The notes under the pieces are model-generated. The model had not been told where the DNA came from. It saw nothing but the letters and a program-made list of their open reading frames with translations, and did no database searches. This document shows, piece by piece, positions 54,177 through 63,157 of a stretch of 64,000 nucleotides of DNA (the first letter of the stretch is position 1; every line of letters starts with the position of its first letter). The DNA lies in assembly GCA_904830895.1 (NCBI GenBank), contig LR882958.1:924001-988000 (forward strand). The letters are read 5' to 3'. The position numbers were made by a program, and so were the translations under genes. The stretch comes from Planktothrix rubescens CCAP 1459/22 (lineage in GTDB: Bacteria; Cyanobacteriota; Cyanobacteriia; Cyanobacteriales; Microcoleaceae).

Positions 54177-54818
54177 TTATCTGATAATTTGTAGGTCAGA
54201 ATGGGTAAAATCATCAATCACAAATGCTACCCCCAAATCTTTTAAACTATTGGGATCATGGGTAGAAGCAACCCCAATAGTTTTAATCCCCGCAGCAATA
54301 GCAGAACGAATCCCAGAAGGAGAATCTTCAAAAGTGATCGCTTCTTCTGGTAAAATATTTAACTGATCTAAACAATATTGATAAGGCGCGGGATCGGGTT
54401 TCCCAATACCAATTTCATCGGACAAAACCACACTATCAAAATAATCTGATAAATTCAGTATTTCTAGGATAAAATCCGTATTTTCCCGAGGCGCATTGGT
54501 AACTAAACCCGTTTTAAAGCCTTGCTGATTCACCCAATCTAAAAACTCTATTAACCCAGGTAAGGGTTGTAAATCAATAGCTAGTTCTCGAAATTTTAAT
54601 TCCTTTAAATCCACCATTTTTACTATATCTTTATCGGAAAAATCAGGAAATAAATCCCCTACAATTTCGATATTTGTTCTGCCACTAATTCGAGTTTGAT
54701 AAAAACGATGATCAATCGTCAATTGATAAATCTCTAAAACCTTTGCCCAAGTCAGATAGTGCAATGGGTCACTATTAACTAAAGTCCCATCCAAATCAAA
54801 TAAAATCGCTTTGAGCAT
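54177..54818 (-). CDS. HAD-superfamily phosphatase (phosphoglucomutase-like)
   Basis: A 213-residue HAD hydrolase of subfamily IA. Motif I is FDLDGTLVNSD with the nucleophile and acid Asp, motif II GLVTNAPRENT, motif III Lys near EIGIGKPDPAPY, and motif IV FEDSPSGIRSAIAAG. The helical cap (residues ~15-80) resembles beta-phosphoglucomutase and phosphoglycolate phosphatase relatives. The substrate is a small phosphate ester, not determinable here. Confidence 0.92.
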   Translation of the reverse strand: MLKAILFDLDGTLVNSDPLHYLTWAKVLEIYQLTIDHRFYQTRISGRTNIEIVGDLFPDFSDKDIVKMVDLKELKFRELAIDLQPLPGLIEFLDWVNQQGFKTGLVTNAPRENTDFILEILNLSDYFDSVVLSDEIGIGKPDPAPYQYCLDQLNILPEEAITFEDSPSGIRSAIAAGIKTIGVASTHDPNSLKDLGVAFVIDDFTHSDLQIIR

Positions 54819-54879
54819 GATTATATAAAATATAGAAACTGGAGTTTTTAACCAAATTTAATCCCATAGCAATCCTATT

Positions 54880-54925
54880 TATTGCCTATTCGTAATTCGT
54901 AATTCGTAATTCGTAATTCCCCACT
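54880..54925. repeat. STRR tract (TTCGTAA heptamers)
   Basis: About five tandem TTCGTAA units, the same unit as at 31890-31940. It lies directly after the pentapeptide-repeat gene, preceded by a partial family B MITE terminus (ATAGCAATCCTATT). Confidence 0.8.
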
Positions 54926-54930
54926 ACACA

Positions 54931-55449
54931 TTATTTTTGAATCGAACCATCCGGCATAATTGCCCCTTGAAAATTAGCTCCTTTCTGGTCTGCTCCGGTT
55001 AAATCGGCTGAGTTCAAATCCGCATCTTTAAAGATTGCTCCATTCAGTTTGGCATTATTCAGTTTAGCCCCTCGAATAAATGCCCCAGTCAGATTCGCTT
55101 GACTCAAATTAGCATTTGTTAAATTAGCTTGATTTAAAGTAGTTTCACTTAAATCTGCCCCGGTTAAATTCGCTCCAGTAAAATCAACAGTATCTAAAAA
55201 TGCTCCCTTGAGATTAGCTCCTTTTAAATCCGCTTTACTAAAGTTAGAATTATTCAATTTAGCCCCGGTTAAATTTTGCCCTTGCAAACTTTTTCCGCTA
55301 AAATCACATCCAAAACATTCTTGATCTTGACCTAACTTAACTTGAGCAGGTGGTTTTTGGCAACCCGTAACAGTTAATAATAAAACACTAAAACCGATAA
55401 TCGTTGCCCGGTTAAAAACTTGTATTTTTTGAACTTTCATGTTAGACAT
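54931..55449 (-). CDS. Pentapeptide-repeat lipoprotein
   Basis: I start it at ATG 55449, nine bases after the stop of the upstream oxidoreductase gene; a longer frame reading back into that gene is unlikely. The ~172-residue product has a lipoprotein signal (IIGFSVLLLTVTGCQKPP, lipobox VTGC) and about 20 pentapeptide repeats of pattern A(N/D)LxG (for example GANLKGAFLDTVDFTGANLT), which form a right-handed square beta helix. Likely periplasmic; role unknown. It appears to be in an operon with the upstream flavoprotein. Confidence 0.88.
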   Translation of the reverse strand: MSNMKVQKIQVFNRATIIGFSVLLLTVTGCQKPPAQVKLGQDQECFGCDFSGKSLQGQNLTGAKLNNSNFSKADLKGANLKGAFLDTVDFTGANLTGADLSETTLNQANLTNANLSQANLTGAFIRGAKLNNAKLNGAIFKDADLNSADLTGADQKGANFQGAIMPDGSIQK

Positions 55450-55457
55450 TTTAATTC

Positions 55458-56873
55458 TTAATTTCCCCAATATCGTCGCCAATGAAACAGATTTTCTGTC
55501 CAATTAAATAATACCCTATTTTGACAACGGCGTTGATCAATCCAAGCGATCGCACTTTGATGATAAACCTCCGAAAACGTGGGAAAAATCGGAGGAAATT
55601 CAGCTAAGGTTTTAAGGTTTACCCCTTGACGAATTGCCAAAGCTAGGGTATGAATTAATTCACTTGCCTGGGAACCGACCACCGTAGCCCCTAAGAGTTT
55701 ACCATTCGCCAAACCCACAAGTTTACAAAATCCCGTTGTTTCCCCGGAAATTTGCGCCTGAGCGATCATTTTTAGGGGTTGTTGCTCTACAATTACTTGA
55801 GTTCCATAGCGTCGTTTAGCTTGGGTTTCTGTTAACCCCACCTGTGCTAATTGGGGGTCAGAAAAAATAGCCCAAGGAATGCTTTGATAATCAACTTGAA
55901 ACTTCGGCCAGTATAGGGAATTTTTGAGGGCAATTTGTGCTTCATATTGGGCGATATGTTCAAAGGGATATCCCCCTAAAATTTGTCCACACCCATAAAT
56001 TCTAGGATTGGTGGTTTGTAGTTTTTGATTCACCCATAAATGATTTCCTTTAAACTCAACACCGACCAGGCTTAAATTTAAGGATTCGACGTCGGTTTGA
56101 GAGCCATAAGCCACCAAAATTTCATCGACTTCTATAGCAGTATTTCCCGCTTGAATCCATTTTTTATCGGCAATTTTTTTAACCTGAATAATTGGAGTTT
56201 GGGTTAAAATTTTTACTCCTTCGGCTTCTAATTGACATTGAATCAACTGCACCGCATCGGGATCTTCCTGGGCTAAAATTTGAGTAGCTGGGGTAATCAT
56301 AATCACCTCTAAACCCAAACGAGCGAAATATTGGGCTAATTCAATTCCCTTCGGATCACCCCCAATAATTGCTAATCTCTGGGGAATTATTTCTGATAAA
56401 TTCGGTAATTTTTCTAAAAACAAATCCAAGGTTTGTGGAGTAATAAATCCTGTGGATAATAACCCTTCAATGGGGTGAATTTTAGGGGTGGAAGCTGGGG
56501 CTAATAAATAATTGCGCGATCGCAATATTCTATTATTAACTTTAAATCCCAGACGGGGAGATTTGATAAATTCACCTTCACCAACAATCACATCCACTCC
56601 CCCTGCCCCTAACCGTTGATGGGAATAAATTTCCTCACAGTTATTTCTAACTAAATCGACCCAAGGTTTGATCGGTTTTCTCCTAATATCCGACCCGCCC
56701 CAGAGGGGTATTAACTCAAGTTTAGAGAGGGATAAAGCCATCGAAAATAACCCCGAATGCCCAGTTTTTTCCGGCTCAACTAAAGCAATTCGTCCTTGCA
56801 TTTGACTGCCTAATAATGCTGCATAGCGTCCGGTTAAACTCCCTCCTAAAATCACCAAATCATAATCCAACAT
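55458..56873 (-). CDS. FAD/NAD-dependent oxidoreductase lacking the redox disulfide
   Basis: A 471-residue protein of the class I pyridine nucleotide-disulfide oxidoreductase fold (mercuric reductase/lipoamide dehydrogenase group). The FAD site is DLVILGGSLTGRYAALLG, the NAD site LAIIGGDPKGIELAQYFARL, and the second FAD loop RIYGCGQILGGYPFEHIAQY. At the place of the usual GGTCxxxGCxPSK active disulfide it has TGHSGLFSMALSLSK, with no cysteine. The C-terminal HPxxSE motif is replaced by IFPTFSE. So it cannot carry out the normal dithiol chemistry. It may be an NAD(P)H-quinone-like reductase or a non-enzymatic member. Confidence 0.88.
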   Translation of the reverse strand: MLDYDLVILGGSLTGRYAALLGSQMQGRIALVEPEKTGHSGLFSMALSLSKLELIPLWGGSDIRRKPIKPWVDLVRNNCEEIYSHQRLGAGGVDVIVGEGEFIKSPRLGFKVNNRILRSRNYLLAPASTPKIHPIEGLLSTGFITPQTLDLFLEKLPNLSEIIPQRLAIIGGDPKGIELAQYFARLGLEVIMITPATQILAQEDPDAVQLIQCQLEAEGVKILTQTPIIQVKKIADKKWIQAGNTAIEVDEILVAYGSQTDVESLNLSLVGVEFKGNHLWVNQKLQTTNPRIYGCGQILGGYPFEHIAQYEAQIALKNSLYWPKFQVDYQSIPWAIFSDPQLAQVGLTETQAKRRYGTQVIVEQQPLKMIAQAQISGETTGFCKLVGLANGKLLGATVVGSQASELIHTLALAIRQGVNLKTLAEFPPIFPTFSEVYHQSAIAWIDQRRCQNRVLFNWTENLFHWRRYWGN

Positions 56874-56951
56874 ACAAAAATCAGTTATCAGTTATCAGAA
56901 ATCAGTTATTAGTCATCAGTCCAAAACCCAAAACCCAAAACCCATTACCTA
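56874..56951. repeat. STRR tract (ATCAGTTATCAGAA units, then CCCAAAA units)
   Basis: CAGTTATCAGTTATCAGAAAT followed by tandem CCAAAACCC units. It fills the gap between the flavoprotein gene start and the ctpA stop. Confidence 0.8.
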
Positions 56952-58187
56952 TTAATTTTGAGCCACCACCAATTGAGAAGATAGCAATTCCAAAGCCGCT
57001 TGATATTGGTGATCGGCTTCCGTTGCCACTTGATTTCTAAGTAAAGGTTCCGAAGGAATTAACTGATCGGGCATAATTCCCAATTTATTAATATCAGTAT
57101 GATTGGGAGTTTCATATTTAGCAACTGTTACTGCTAATCCCGAACCATCGGATAAATCAAATAAAGATTGAATTAATCCCTTGCCAAAAGTTTTTTCTCC
57201 AACTAAAGTTGCTCGATGATTGTCATGTAAAGCCCCGGCTAAAATTTCACTGGCACTAGCGGTTCCTGGGTTGACTAAAATGACTAAAGGAGCTTGGGTT
57301 AAAGCCGAACCCACCGCTTCAAAACTTCCCAATAAACCTTGACGATTAACAGTATAAACAATCGTCCCTTCATCTAACCAAAGTCGGGCAATTTCTATGC
57401 CAGATTGTAATAATCCCCCTGGATTATTTCTGAGATCCAAAATATAGGCTTTCGCCCCTTTTTTTTCTAAAGATTGAATCCCTTGAGCTACTTCTTCCGT
57501 GGCATTGGCATTAAATTGATTTAAACGAATATAACCTAATGGAGTGTCTTTCAAATCAGAACGTAGTTCCGTGATCACCGGGTTCAGGGCAATCCGATCC
57601 CGAACTAAAATAATATCTTCCGTGGTTTTATTGCTATTTCTTAACACCGTTAAAGTCACTTGGCTACCCCTTAGCCCCCGCATCCGAGCCGCGGATTCAT
57701 CTAGGGTTAACTCAGAAGTAGAAAAGCCATCAATTTTCACAATCTGATCCTGGGGTTGGATACCCGCCCGTTCTGCGGGAGAATCATCGATCGGAGCAAT
57801 AACGGTTAAATTGCCCGTTTCCCCGTCCTGGGAGATTTGTAACCCCACCCCCATCAGTTCCCCGGAGGTATTCACCTGTAAACTGCGATATTGATCCGGT
57901 CGCAATAACCGGGTAAATGGGTCATCCAAGGTGGCTAACATCTTCTCAATGGCAGAATATGTGTCGTCGCGGCTTTTGAAGGGTTGCCGGATTAGTTTCT
58001 CGCGGATAGACCACCAGTTTTGATGGTTGAAACTTTCATCCACATAGGAGCGATTAATAATTCGCCAACTTTCACTCAAGATTTTTTGATCTTCGGTCAG
58101 GGCCAGAACCGGATTTGTCCAAGTGATCCAGATTAAGCTAACTTGCAGAATAATTAGAAATGCTATGGGAAAAACGCGCTTTTGCAT
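56952..58187 (-). CDS. ctpA: Carboxyl-terminal processing protease CtpA (S41)
   Basis: A 411-residue exported protease with signal peptide (FPIAFLIILQVSLIWITWTN, then PVLA). The N-terminal helical region includes SESWRIINRSYVDESFNHQN. A PDZ domain is at ~100-190 (GVGLQISQDGETG, PAERAGIQPQDQIVKIDGFS). The S41 core has the catalytic Ser in NPGTASASEILAGAL (~residue 310) and Lys in VGEKTFGKGLIQ (~335). In cyanobacteria this family removes the C-terminal extension of the photosystem II D1 protein in the lumen. Position next to petB matches other cyanobacterial genomes. Confidence 0.93.
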   Translation of the reverse strand: MQKRVFPIAFLIILQVSLIWITWTNPVLALTEDQKILSESWRIINRSYVDESFNHQNWWSIREKLIRQPFKSRDDTYSAIEKMLATLDDPFTRLLRPDQYRSLQVNTSGELMGVGLQISQDGETGNLTVIAPIDDSPAERAGIQPQDQIVKIDGFSTSELTLDESAARMRGLRGSQVTLTVLRNSNKTTEDIILVRDRIALNPVITELRSDLKDTPLGYIRLNQFNANATEEVAQGIQSLEKKGAKAYILDLRNNPGGLLQSGIEIARLWLDEGTIVYTVNRQGLLGSFEAVGSALTQAPLVILVNPGTASASEILAGALHDNHRATLVGEKTFGKGLIQSLFDLSDGSGLAVTVAKYETPNHTDINKLGIMPDQLIPSEPLLRNQVATEADHQYQAALELLSSQLVVAQN

Positions 58188-58540
58188 GGTGGTGATTTAA
58201 CGTTGCTTTCAAATTAGATTGGGGAATCAACCGATTTAAGACCTTTCACGGCTTGATTTTCAGCATCACCCTTGGGGGATTCGATCCGGGGCAGATTGAT
58301 TCCCTAGTTTTGTGAAAATTGAGTTGAAGTTATGTTACATTTTTTAGAGTAGGGGAGAACACGCAAGTCTTTTAGCCTAATCTGTCAATCGGATCAAACC
58401 GACCTCCCTATTCCTTATGGTGATGGCTTTTTGATATCCAGAGTTCTCTGGCTTCAGACAGTCTAATCTAAAGATATCTATTAATGATGTCTTAAAGGAA
58501 TAACAATAGGTAGCCATTTATTTTTAGGAATTCTAGCTTC
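58188..58540. promoter_or_regulatory. Divergent ctpA/petB intergenic region
   Basis: A 353-bp gap between two divergent photosynthesis-related genes that must contain both promoters. It has AT-rich stretches (TTGAAGTTATGTTACATTTT around 58325) compatible with promoter boxes, but I cannot assign them. No small ORF is supported. Confidence 0.4.
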
Positions 58541-59209
58541 ATGTTTTCTAAGGGAATCAAAGAATCTCAGACTTTCAAGTGGTTTGATGAACGGCTGGAT
58601 ATCCAAGCACTTGATGATGACATTTCCAGTAAGTATGTGCCCCCTCATGTCAACATTTTCTATTGCTTGGGTGGAGTCACTTTAGTTTGCTTTTTAATCC
58701 AGTTTGCCACTGGATTTGCGATGACGTTCTATTATAGACCGACCGTCGCGGAAGCTTTTACTTCTGTTCAATACATTATGACGGATGTGAGCTTTGGTTG
58801 GTTAATTCGCTCCATCCATCGCTGGTCTGCCAGTATGATGGTGTTAATGATGATCCTGCACGTTTTCCGCGTTTATCTCACCGGGGGTTTCAAAAAGCCC
58901 CGGGAATTAACCTGGATCACGGGTGTGATTTTAGGCGTGATTACGGTTTCTTTTGGGGTTACAGGCTATTCTCTGCCTTGGGATCAGGTTGGTTACTGGG
59001 CGGTGAAAATTGTATCTGGGGTTCCTGAAGCGATTCCCGTTGTCGGTTCAACCATTGTGGAACTGATGCGGGGTGGTACGGCCGTGGGTCAAGGTACTCT
59101 TAGCCGTTTTTACAGCTTACATACCTTTGTCCTACCTTGGCTGATTGCCGTCTTTATGTTAGCCCACTTCTTGATGATTCGGAAGCAAGGGATTTCGGGC
59201 CCTCTGTAA
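58541..59209 (+). CDS. petB: Cytochrome b6
   Basis: A 222-residue subunit of the thylakoid cytochrome b6f complex, which carries electrons from plastoquinol to plastocyanin or cytochrome c6 and pumps protons. The length is exact for the family. The b-heme histidines lie in [20 protein letters not shown] and in the later [21 protein letters not shown] segment. The c-prime heme cysteine is in [12 protein letters not shown], and [11 protein letters not shown] is also typical. It is followed by petD, with which it forms the standard operon. Confidence 0.98.
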   Translation: MFSKGIKESQTFKWFDERLDIQALDDDISSKYVPPHVNIFYCLGGVTLVCFLIQFATGFAMTFYYRPTVAEAFTSVQYIMTDVSFGWLIRSIHRWSASMMVLMMILHVFRVYLTGGFKKPRELTWITGVILGVITVSFGVTGYSLPWDQVGYWAVKIVSGVPEAIPVVGSTIVELMRGGTAVGQGTLSRFYSLHTFVLPWLIAVFMLAHFLMIRKQGISGPL

Positions 59210-59387
59210 ATGGACGTGGATCGGGTTTGGCGTTTCGGCGCTACTCCGGCATCGGTGGCGGTTTGTTCGGAGAAAGTTAACTTTCGATAACGGGTCTCAA
59301 ACATCCAAGGGTTAGGAGTAGCCTTTGCCAAATTCAAAGACAACCAACAACCTGTTAAATTTCCCAAAAAGGAGCGACGTTTTAATT

Positions 59388-59867
59388 ATGTCCATCTTAA
59401 AAAAGCCGGATCTCAGTGATCCAGTTCTTCGCGCTAAATTGGCTCAAGGCATGGGTCACAACTACTATGGTGAACGGGCTTGGCCGAATGATTTGTTATA
59501 TACGTTCCCGATTGTAATTTTGGGAACCTTTGGTTTAGTGGTGGCATTGTCGGTTCTCGACCCCGCCATGATGGGAGAACCCTCTAATCCTTTTGCAACG
59601 CCGTTAGAAATTTTACCCGAATGGTATCTCTGGCCAACCTTCCAAATTTTGCGGGTCGTTCCCAATAAATTGCTAGGAATTATGTTGATGTCTTCGATTC
59701 CTGTGGGTTTAATTGCGGTTCCTTTAATTGAGAACGTCAACAAGTTCCAAAACCCCTTCCGTCGTCCTGTGGCAACGGCTGTTTTCTTATTTGGAACTTT
59801 AGTAACGCTGTGGTTAGGAATTGGGGCTGCCCTTCCCATTGATAAGTCTTTAACTTTGGGATTTTAA
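59388..59867 (+). CDS. petD: Cytochrome b6f complex subunit IV
   Basis: I start it at ATG 59388 ([18 protein letters not shown]), the standard start, with AAGGAG upstream; the longer frame from 59325 is not expected. The 160-residue product has the three transmembrane helices of subunit IV and the Qo-site PEWY loop ([16 protein letters not shown]). It binds plastoquinol with cytochrome b6. The 178-bp petB-petD gap is longer than the bare minimum and holds no gene. Confidence 0.97.
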   Translation: MSILKKPDLSDPVLRAKLAQGMGHNYYGERAWPNDLLYTFPIVILGTFGLVVALSVLDPAMMGEPSNPFATPLEILPEWYLWPTFQILRVVPNKLLGIMLMSSIPVGLIAVPLIENVNKFQNPFRRPVATAVFLFGTLVTLWLGIGAALPIDKSLTLGF

Positions 59868-59897
59868 ACCACATCCTCTCAAAATTTTTGATGATAT

Positions 59898-59964
59898 GAT
59901 ACCTGTGGGTTCACCGGGATAGCGTGTTAGGCTAGGTCTGGGAGCGTCACAGGTATCCTTTTTT
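59898..59964 (+). terminator. Long-loop terminator of petB-petD
   Basis: GATACCTGTG (59898-59907) pairs perfectly with CACAGGTATC (59948-59957), followed by CTTTTTT. The ~40-nt loop has further small stems, so the tail of the petBD transcript may form a stable RNA. Confidence 0.75.
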
Positions 59965-60020
59965 ATAGGAACAATTGGAAAAGACGGAATACAAAACAAT
60001 ATTATTCTTGAACCCTGGCT

Positions 60021-61202
60021 ATGTTATTAAAAAAATACCCAAACCTAGATCAAAATCAATTACTTTGGTGCTTTTTAGCTGTTTTTTCTTGTGAAGGAGG
60101 AATTCAATCCTATGTTAAAGATATTTTAGATGCTTCCCAGACTATTAAACCCGTTTCTCCCGACTCAAAGATTAATATTAATCCCCAGAATCAGGTTTTA
60201 ATTTTACGGGATTATCCCGGATGTCCTAACCCTTTTGAAACCCCATCCAGTTCTTTTCAATTTGAGTATTTTAAATCTCAAAATCCCCTCTGGGGAAGGA
60301 TTAAATTAGCAATATCTTTACTAACTAATTTAGTCCAATATCGACCTCGACGGGTGTTGTGTGGTCATATTAATTTAGCCCCCTTGGTGCAAATAATTTG
60401 TCAACCCTTGAGTATTCCTTACACCGTATTAACCTATGGTAAAGAAGTCTGGGAACCTCTGCCGAAAAAACAGCAAAAAGCCCTACAAAATGCCGATCAA
60501 ATTTGGACAATTAGCCGATATAGTCGCGATCAAGCCTGTCTTGCTAATCAGTTAAATCCGAATCAATTTCAAATGTTACCCTGTATGGTAGATGGGGAAA
60601 AATTTACTCCCAGCCCCAAACCCCAACAGTTAATCCAACGCTATGATTTACAGGATGCCCGGGTATTAATGACCGTTGCTCGTCTATGGAAAGGCGACCC
60701 CTATAAGGGAGTTGATGTTACCATTCGCGCCCTCTCCCAAATTGCCCAAGTCTTTCCCAATGTCAAATATTTAGTTATTGGTCGGGGAGATGACCAACTC
60801 AGATTACAACAGTTGGCCGAAGATTTGGGAGTAAGCGATCGGGTCATTTTTGCCGGATTTGTTCCTACCGAGGAATTAGTTAATCATTATCGGGTTTGTG
60901 ATGGTTATGTCATGCCCTCTCAAGAGGGGTTTGGGATTGTTTATTTAGAGGCGATGGCCTGCGAGAAACCCGTTATTGCCGGGGATAGCGATGGTTCGGT
61001 TGATCCTTTGCAGGATGGAAAATTGGGCTGGCAAGTCCCTCACCGCGATGTAGAGGCCGTTGCAGAGGCTTGTATTCAACTGCTTCAGGGTGAGGATCAA
61101 CGCTGTCATGGCCCTTGGTTGCGGGAGCAATGTTTGGCCCATTTCGGAAAACCCGCCTTTGAGGGCCGAGTCCAAGAGTTGCTGGATCAAAACCAGGGGT
61201 AA
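60021..61202 (+). CDS. Family 4 glycosyltransferase
   Basis: A 393-residue GT-B enzyme of family GT4. The N-terminal half has FSCEGGIQSYVKDIL and the acceptor-side HIN segment. The C-terminal nucleotide-sugar site shows VARLWKGDPYKGVDVTIRAL, FAGFVPTEELVNHYRVCDGY and the EX7E motif in EGFGIVYLEAMACEKPVIAG. It transfers a sugar from a nucleotide donor to a lipid or polysaccharide precursor; the acceptor is unknown. galE lies 570 bp downstream, so it may act in the same sugar pathway. Confidence 0.92.
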   Translation: MLLKKYPNLDQNQLLWCFLAVFSCEGGIQSYVKDILDASQTIKPVSPDSKININPQNQVLILRDYPGCPNPFETPSSSFQFEYFKSQNPLWGRIKLAISLLTNLVQYRPRRVLCGHINLAPLVQIICQPLSIPYTVLTYGKEVWEPLPKKQQKALQNADQIWTISRYSRDQACLANQLNPNQFQMLPCMVDGEKFTPSPKPQQLIQRYDLQDARVLMTVARLWKGDPYKGVDVTIRALSQIAQVFPNVKYLVIGRGDDQLRLQQLAEDLGVSDRVIFAGFVPTEELVNHYRVCDGYVMPSQEGFGIVYLEAMACEKPVIAGDSDGSVDPLQDGKLGWQVPHRDVEAVAEACIQLLQGEDQRCHGPWLREQCLAHFGKPAFEGRVQELLDQNQG

Positions 61203-61354
61203 GCCTAATTTAACCACAAAGACACGAAGACACAAAGAAGTTGTGAATATTAACCTGCTGGTTGCTATAATATCATAGAAATTAAAATATCAAAGTTCAA
61301 ATTTTTAAGGGTTCCATCAGATTAAATCTGGCTTGAATAATTAAGGAGATAGCT

Positions 61355-61735
61355 GTGAACCAAGAGCGGTTCAAAACTCTACAAATCAGACTTTCTGGTT
61401 TGACTAACTGGCTGATTACTTTAGCTGTAATTGGCATTTTGATCTCTATTGGTTTGGGTTGGTTAGTCAAGGGGGTTCTGATTTTAATTGCGGTGATTGC
61501 GATTACTCCTATTTTGGTGATTTTGGGTGTCCAGTGGTGGTTAAAACGCAATCTAATTCAAGATCAATGTCCGGTTTGTAGCCATGAATTTCCGGCTTTT
61601 AATAACATTCAATTTCAATGTCCTAACTGTGGAGAACCGTTGAAAATCGAACAGGGGCATTTTAGTCGGTTAACACCCCCAGGAACTATTGATGTGCAAG
61701 CGGTTGATGTTTCAGTTAAACGGTTAGAAGATTAA
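61355..61735 (+). CDS. Two-helix membrane protein with zinc ribbon
   Basis: A 126-residue protein from GTG 61355 with AAGGAG upstream. Two hydrophobic helices (WLITLAVIGILISIGLGWLV, VLILIAVIAITPILVILGVQ) are followed by a CxxC...CxxC zinc ribbon (DQCPVCSHEF, FQCPNCGEPL) in the cytosol. It is a type common in cyanobacteria, function unknown. It lies 37 bp upstream of galE and so is possibly co-transcribed. Confidence 0.75.
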   Translation: MNQERFKTLQIRLSGLTNWLITLAVIGILISIGLGWLVKGVLILIAVIAITPILVILGVQWWLKRNLIQDQCPVCSHEFPAFNNIQFQCPNCGEPLKIEQGHFSRLTPPGTIDVQAVDVSVKRLED

Positions 61736-61772
61736 CTTAAATTCATTGAATAAAACAAAGGAGCATAAATTT

Positions 61773-62771
61773 ATGTCTGAAGATAAAACTACTATTTTAG
61801 TTACTGGCGGAGCGGGTTATATTGGTTCCCATGCTGTCCTGGCGCTACAACGTTCGGGTTATAAAGTTATTATTCTCGATAATTTAGTTTATGGACATCA
61901 AGACTTAGTGGAAACGGTCTTAAAAACTGAATTAATTATTGGAGATACTAATGATCGTCCGTTACTTGATCAGTTATTTTCTAGTCGCAAAATTGATGCG
62001 GTGATGCACTTTTCTGCTTATGCTTATGTGGGGGAATCTGTTACTAATCCTGATAAATATTATCGCAATAATGTGGTCGGAACTTTAACGTTATTGGAAG
62101 CAATGAAAGAGGCGGGAATTAATAAGTTTGTATTCTCCTCAACCTGCGCCACTTATGGGGTTCCTGATATTGTTCCCACTCCTGAAGAGCATCCCCAAAA
62201 TCCGATTAATCCCTACGGGGCGACTAAATTAATGGTAGAAAGAATTTTATCGGATTTTGATGTCGCCTATGATTTTAAATCGGTACGTTTCCGTTATTTT
62301 AATGCCGCCGGAGCCGACCCAGAAGGGTTATTAGGGGAAGATCATAATCCCGAAACCCATTTAATTCCTTTAATTTTATTAGCAGCATTAGGAAAACGAG
62401 ATTCTATTTCTATTTTTGGAACCGATTATCCCACACTTGATGGTACTTGTATTAGAGATTATATTCACGTTACGGACTTAGCAACCGCCCATATTTTAGG
62501 GTTAGAATATTTATTAAATGGTGGAAAAACGGATGTTTTTAATTTAGGAAATGGGAAAGGATTTTCTGTTAAAGAGGTGATAGAAACCGCTAGAGAAATT
62601 ACGGGAAAAGAGATTAAAGCGATTGAATGCGATCGCCGCCCCGGAGATCCACCAAGTTTAGTTGGAAGTGGAGAAAAAGCCCGATCAATATTAGGTTGGA
62701 ATCCTGAATATCCCGATCTTCAAAATATTATCACCCATGCTTGGAATTGGCATCAAAAACGACACACCTAA
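61773..62771 (+). CDS. galE: UDP-glucose 4-epimerase
   Basis: Interconverts UDP-glucose and UDP-galactose for cell-wall, EPS and glycolipid synthesis. I start it at ATG 61773 with AAGGAG nine bases upstream (MSEDKTTILVTGGAGYIGSH); 332 residues, normal length. The NAD-binding GGAGYIGS, the catalytic Ser/Thr in FSSTCATYGVP and the YxxxK of NPYGATKLMVERI are intact. The surrounding genes (GT4 and possible membrane partner) fit polysaccharide synthesis. Confidence 0.95.
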   Translation: MSEDKTTILVTGGAGYIGSHAVLALQRSGYKVIILDNLVYGHQDLVETVLKTELIIGDTNDRPLLDQLFSSRKIDAVMHFSAYAYVGESVTNPDKYYRNNVVGTLTLLEAMKEAGINKFVFSSTCATYGVPDIVPTPEEHPQNPINPYGATKLMVERILSDFDVAYDFKSVRFRYFNAAGADPEGLLGEDHNPETHLIPLILLAALGKRDSISIFGTDYPTLDGTCIRDYIHVTDLATAHILGLEYLLNGGKTDVFNLGNGKGFSVKEVIETAREITGKEIKAIECDRRPGDPPSLVGSGEKARSILGWNPEYPDLQNIITHAWNWHQKRHT

Positions 62772-62773
62772 CC

Positions 62774-62850
62774 CCGTAGTAAGCCCTTCAGGGCTTAATC
62801 CCCAGATTAGTAACTAGGATGGATTGAAGCCCTAAAGAGATTACCACGAT
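62774..62850. repeat. AAGCCCTGAAGGGCTT-family repeat, diverged copy
   Basis: GTAGTAAGCCCTTCAGGGCT followed ~35 bp later by a decayed inverted half GAAGCCCTAAAGAGATTACC. It lies at the convergent junction after galE and could help terminate it. Confidence 0.65.
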
Positions 62851-62873
62851 TTATTTTTGATCAGGATAAAAGA

Positions 62874-63149
62874 TTATTCACCCTTGATTTCCTTCAACCT
62901 TTTTAACAAGTCATTCAGAATTTTTTCAACTGAGTCTAATAACTGATTATCTTCAGGAGTTAACTGTTTTTTTAATTCGTTATCGAGAATTAAAAACTTA
63001 CCTAGTTTAAACCAATCATTTCGTTGTTCTTCTAATAATTTGTCTTCAAAATCTAATCGTTCTTCTATCGGAGAACGATATTTTTCTTCTGGGATTAATT
63101 TAACAAAAGAACGTACAATTTTGATCCAATCTTTATCTTTATTTTCCAT
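62874..63149 (-). CDS. Small hypothetical helical protein
   Basis: A 91-residue charged, all-helical protein (EERLDFEDKLLEEQRNDWFK, LLDSVEKILNDLLKRLKEI) without signal or membrane segment. It starts eight bases after the stop of the upstream gene, so the two are likely translationally coupled in an operon. I do not recognise a family. It may be a partner of the upstream membrane protein. Confidence 0.65.
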   Translation of the reverse strand: MENKDKDWIKIVRSFVKLIPEEKYRSPIEERLDFEDKLLEEQRNDWFKLGKFLILDNELKKQLTPEDNQLLDSVEKILNDLLKRLKEIKGE

Positions 63150-63157
63150 AGGTTGAT

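Noticed and set aside
58250-58310. tRNA-like TTCGATCC segment
   Set aside because: No acceptor stem, anticodon arm or CCA-proximal pairing could be built around it; no tRNA was found elsewhere in the window.
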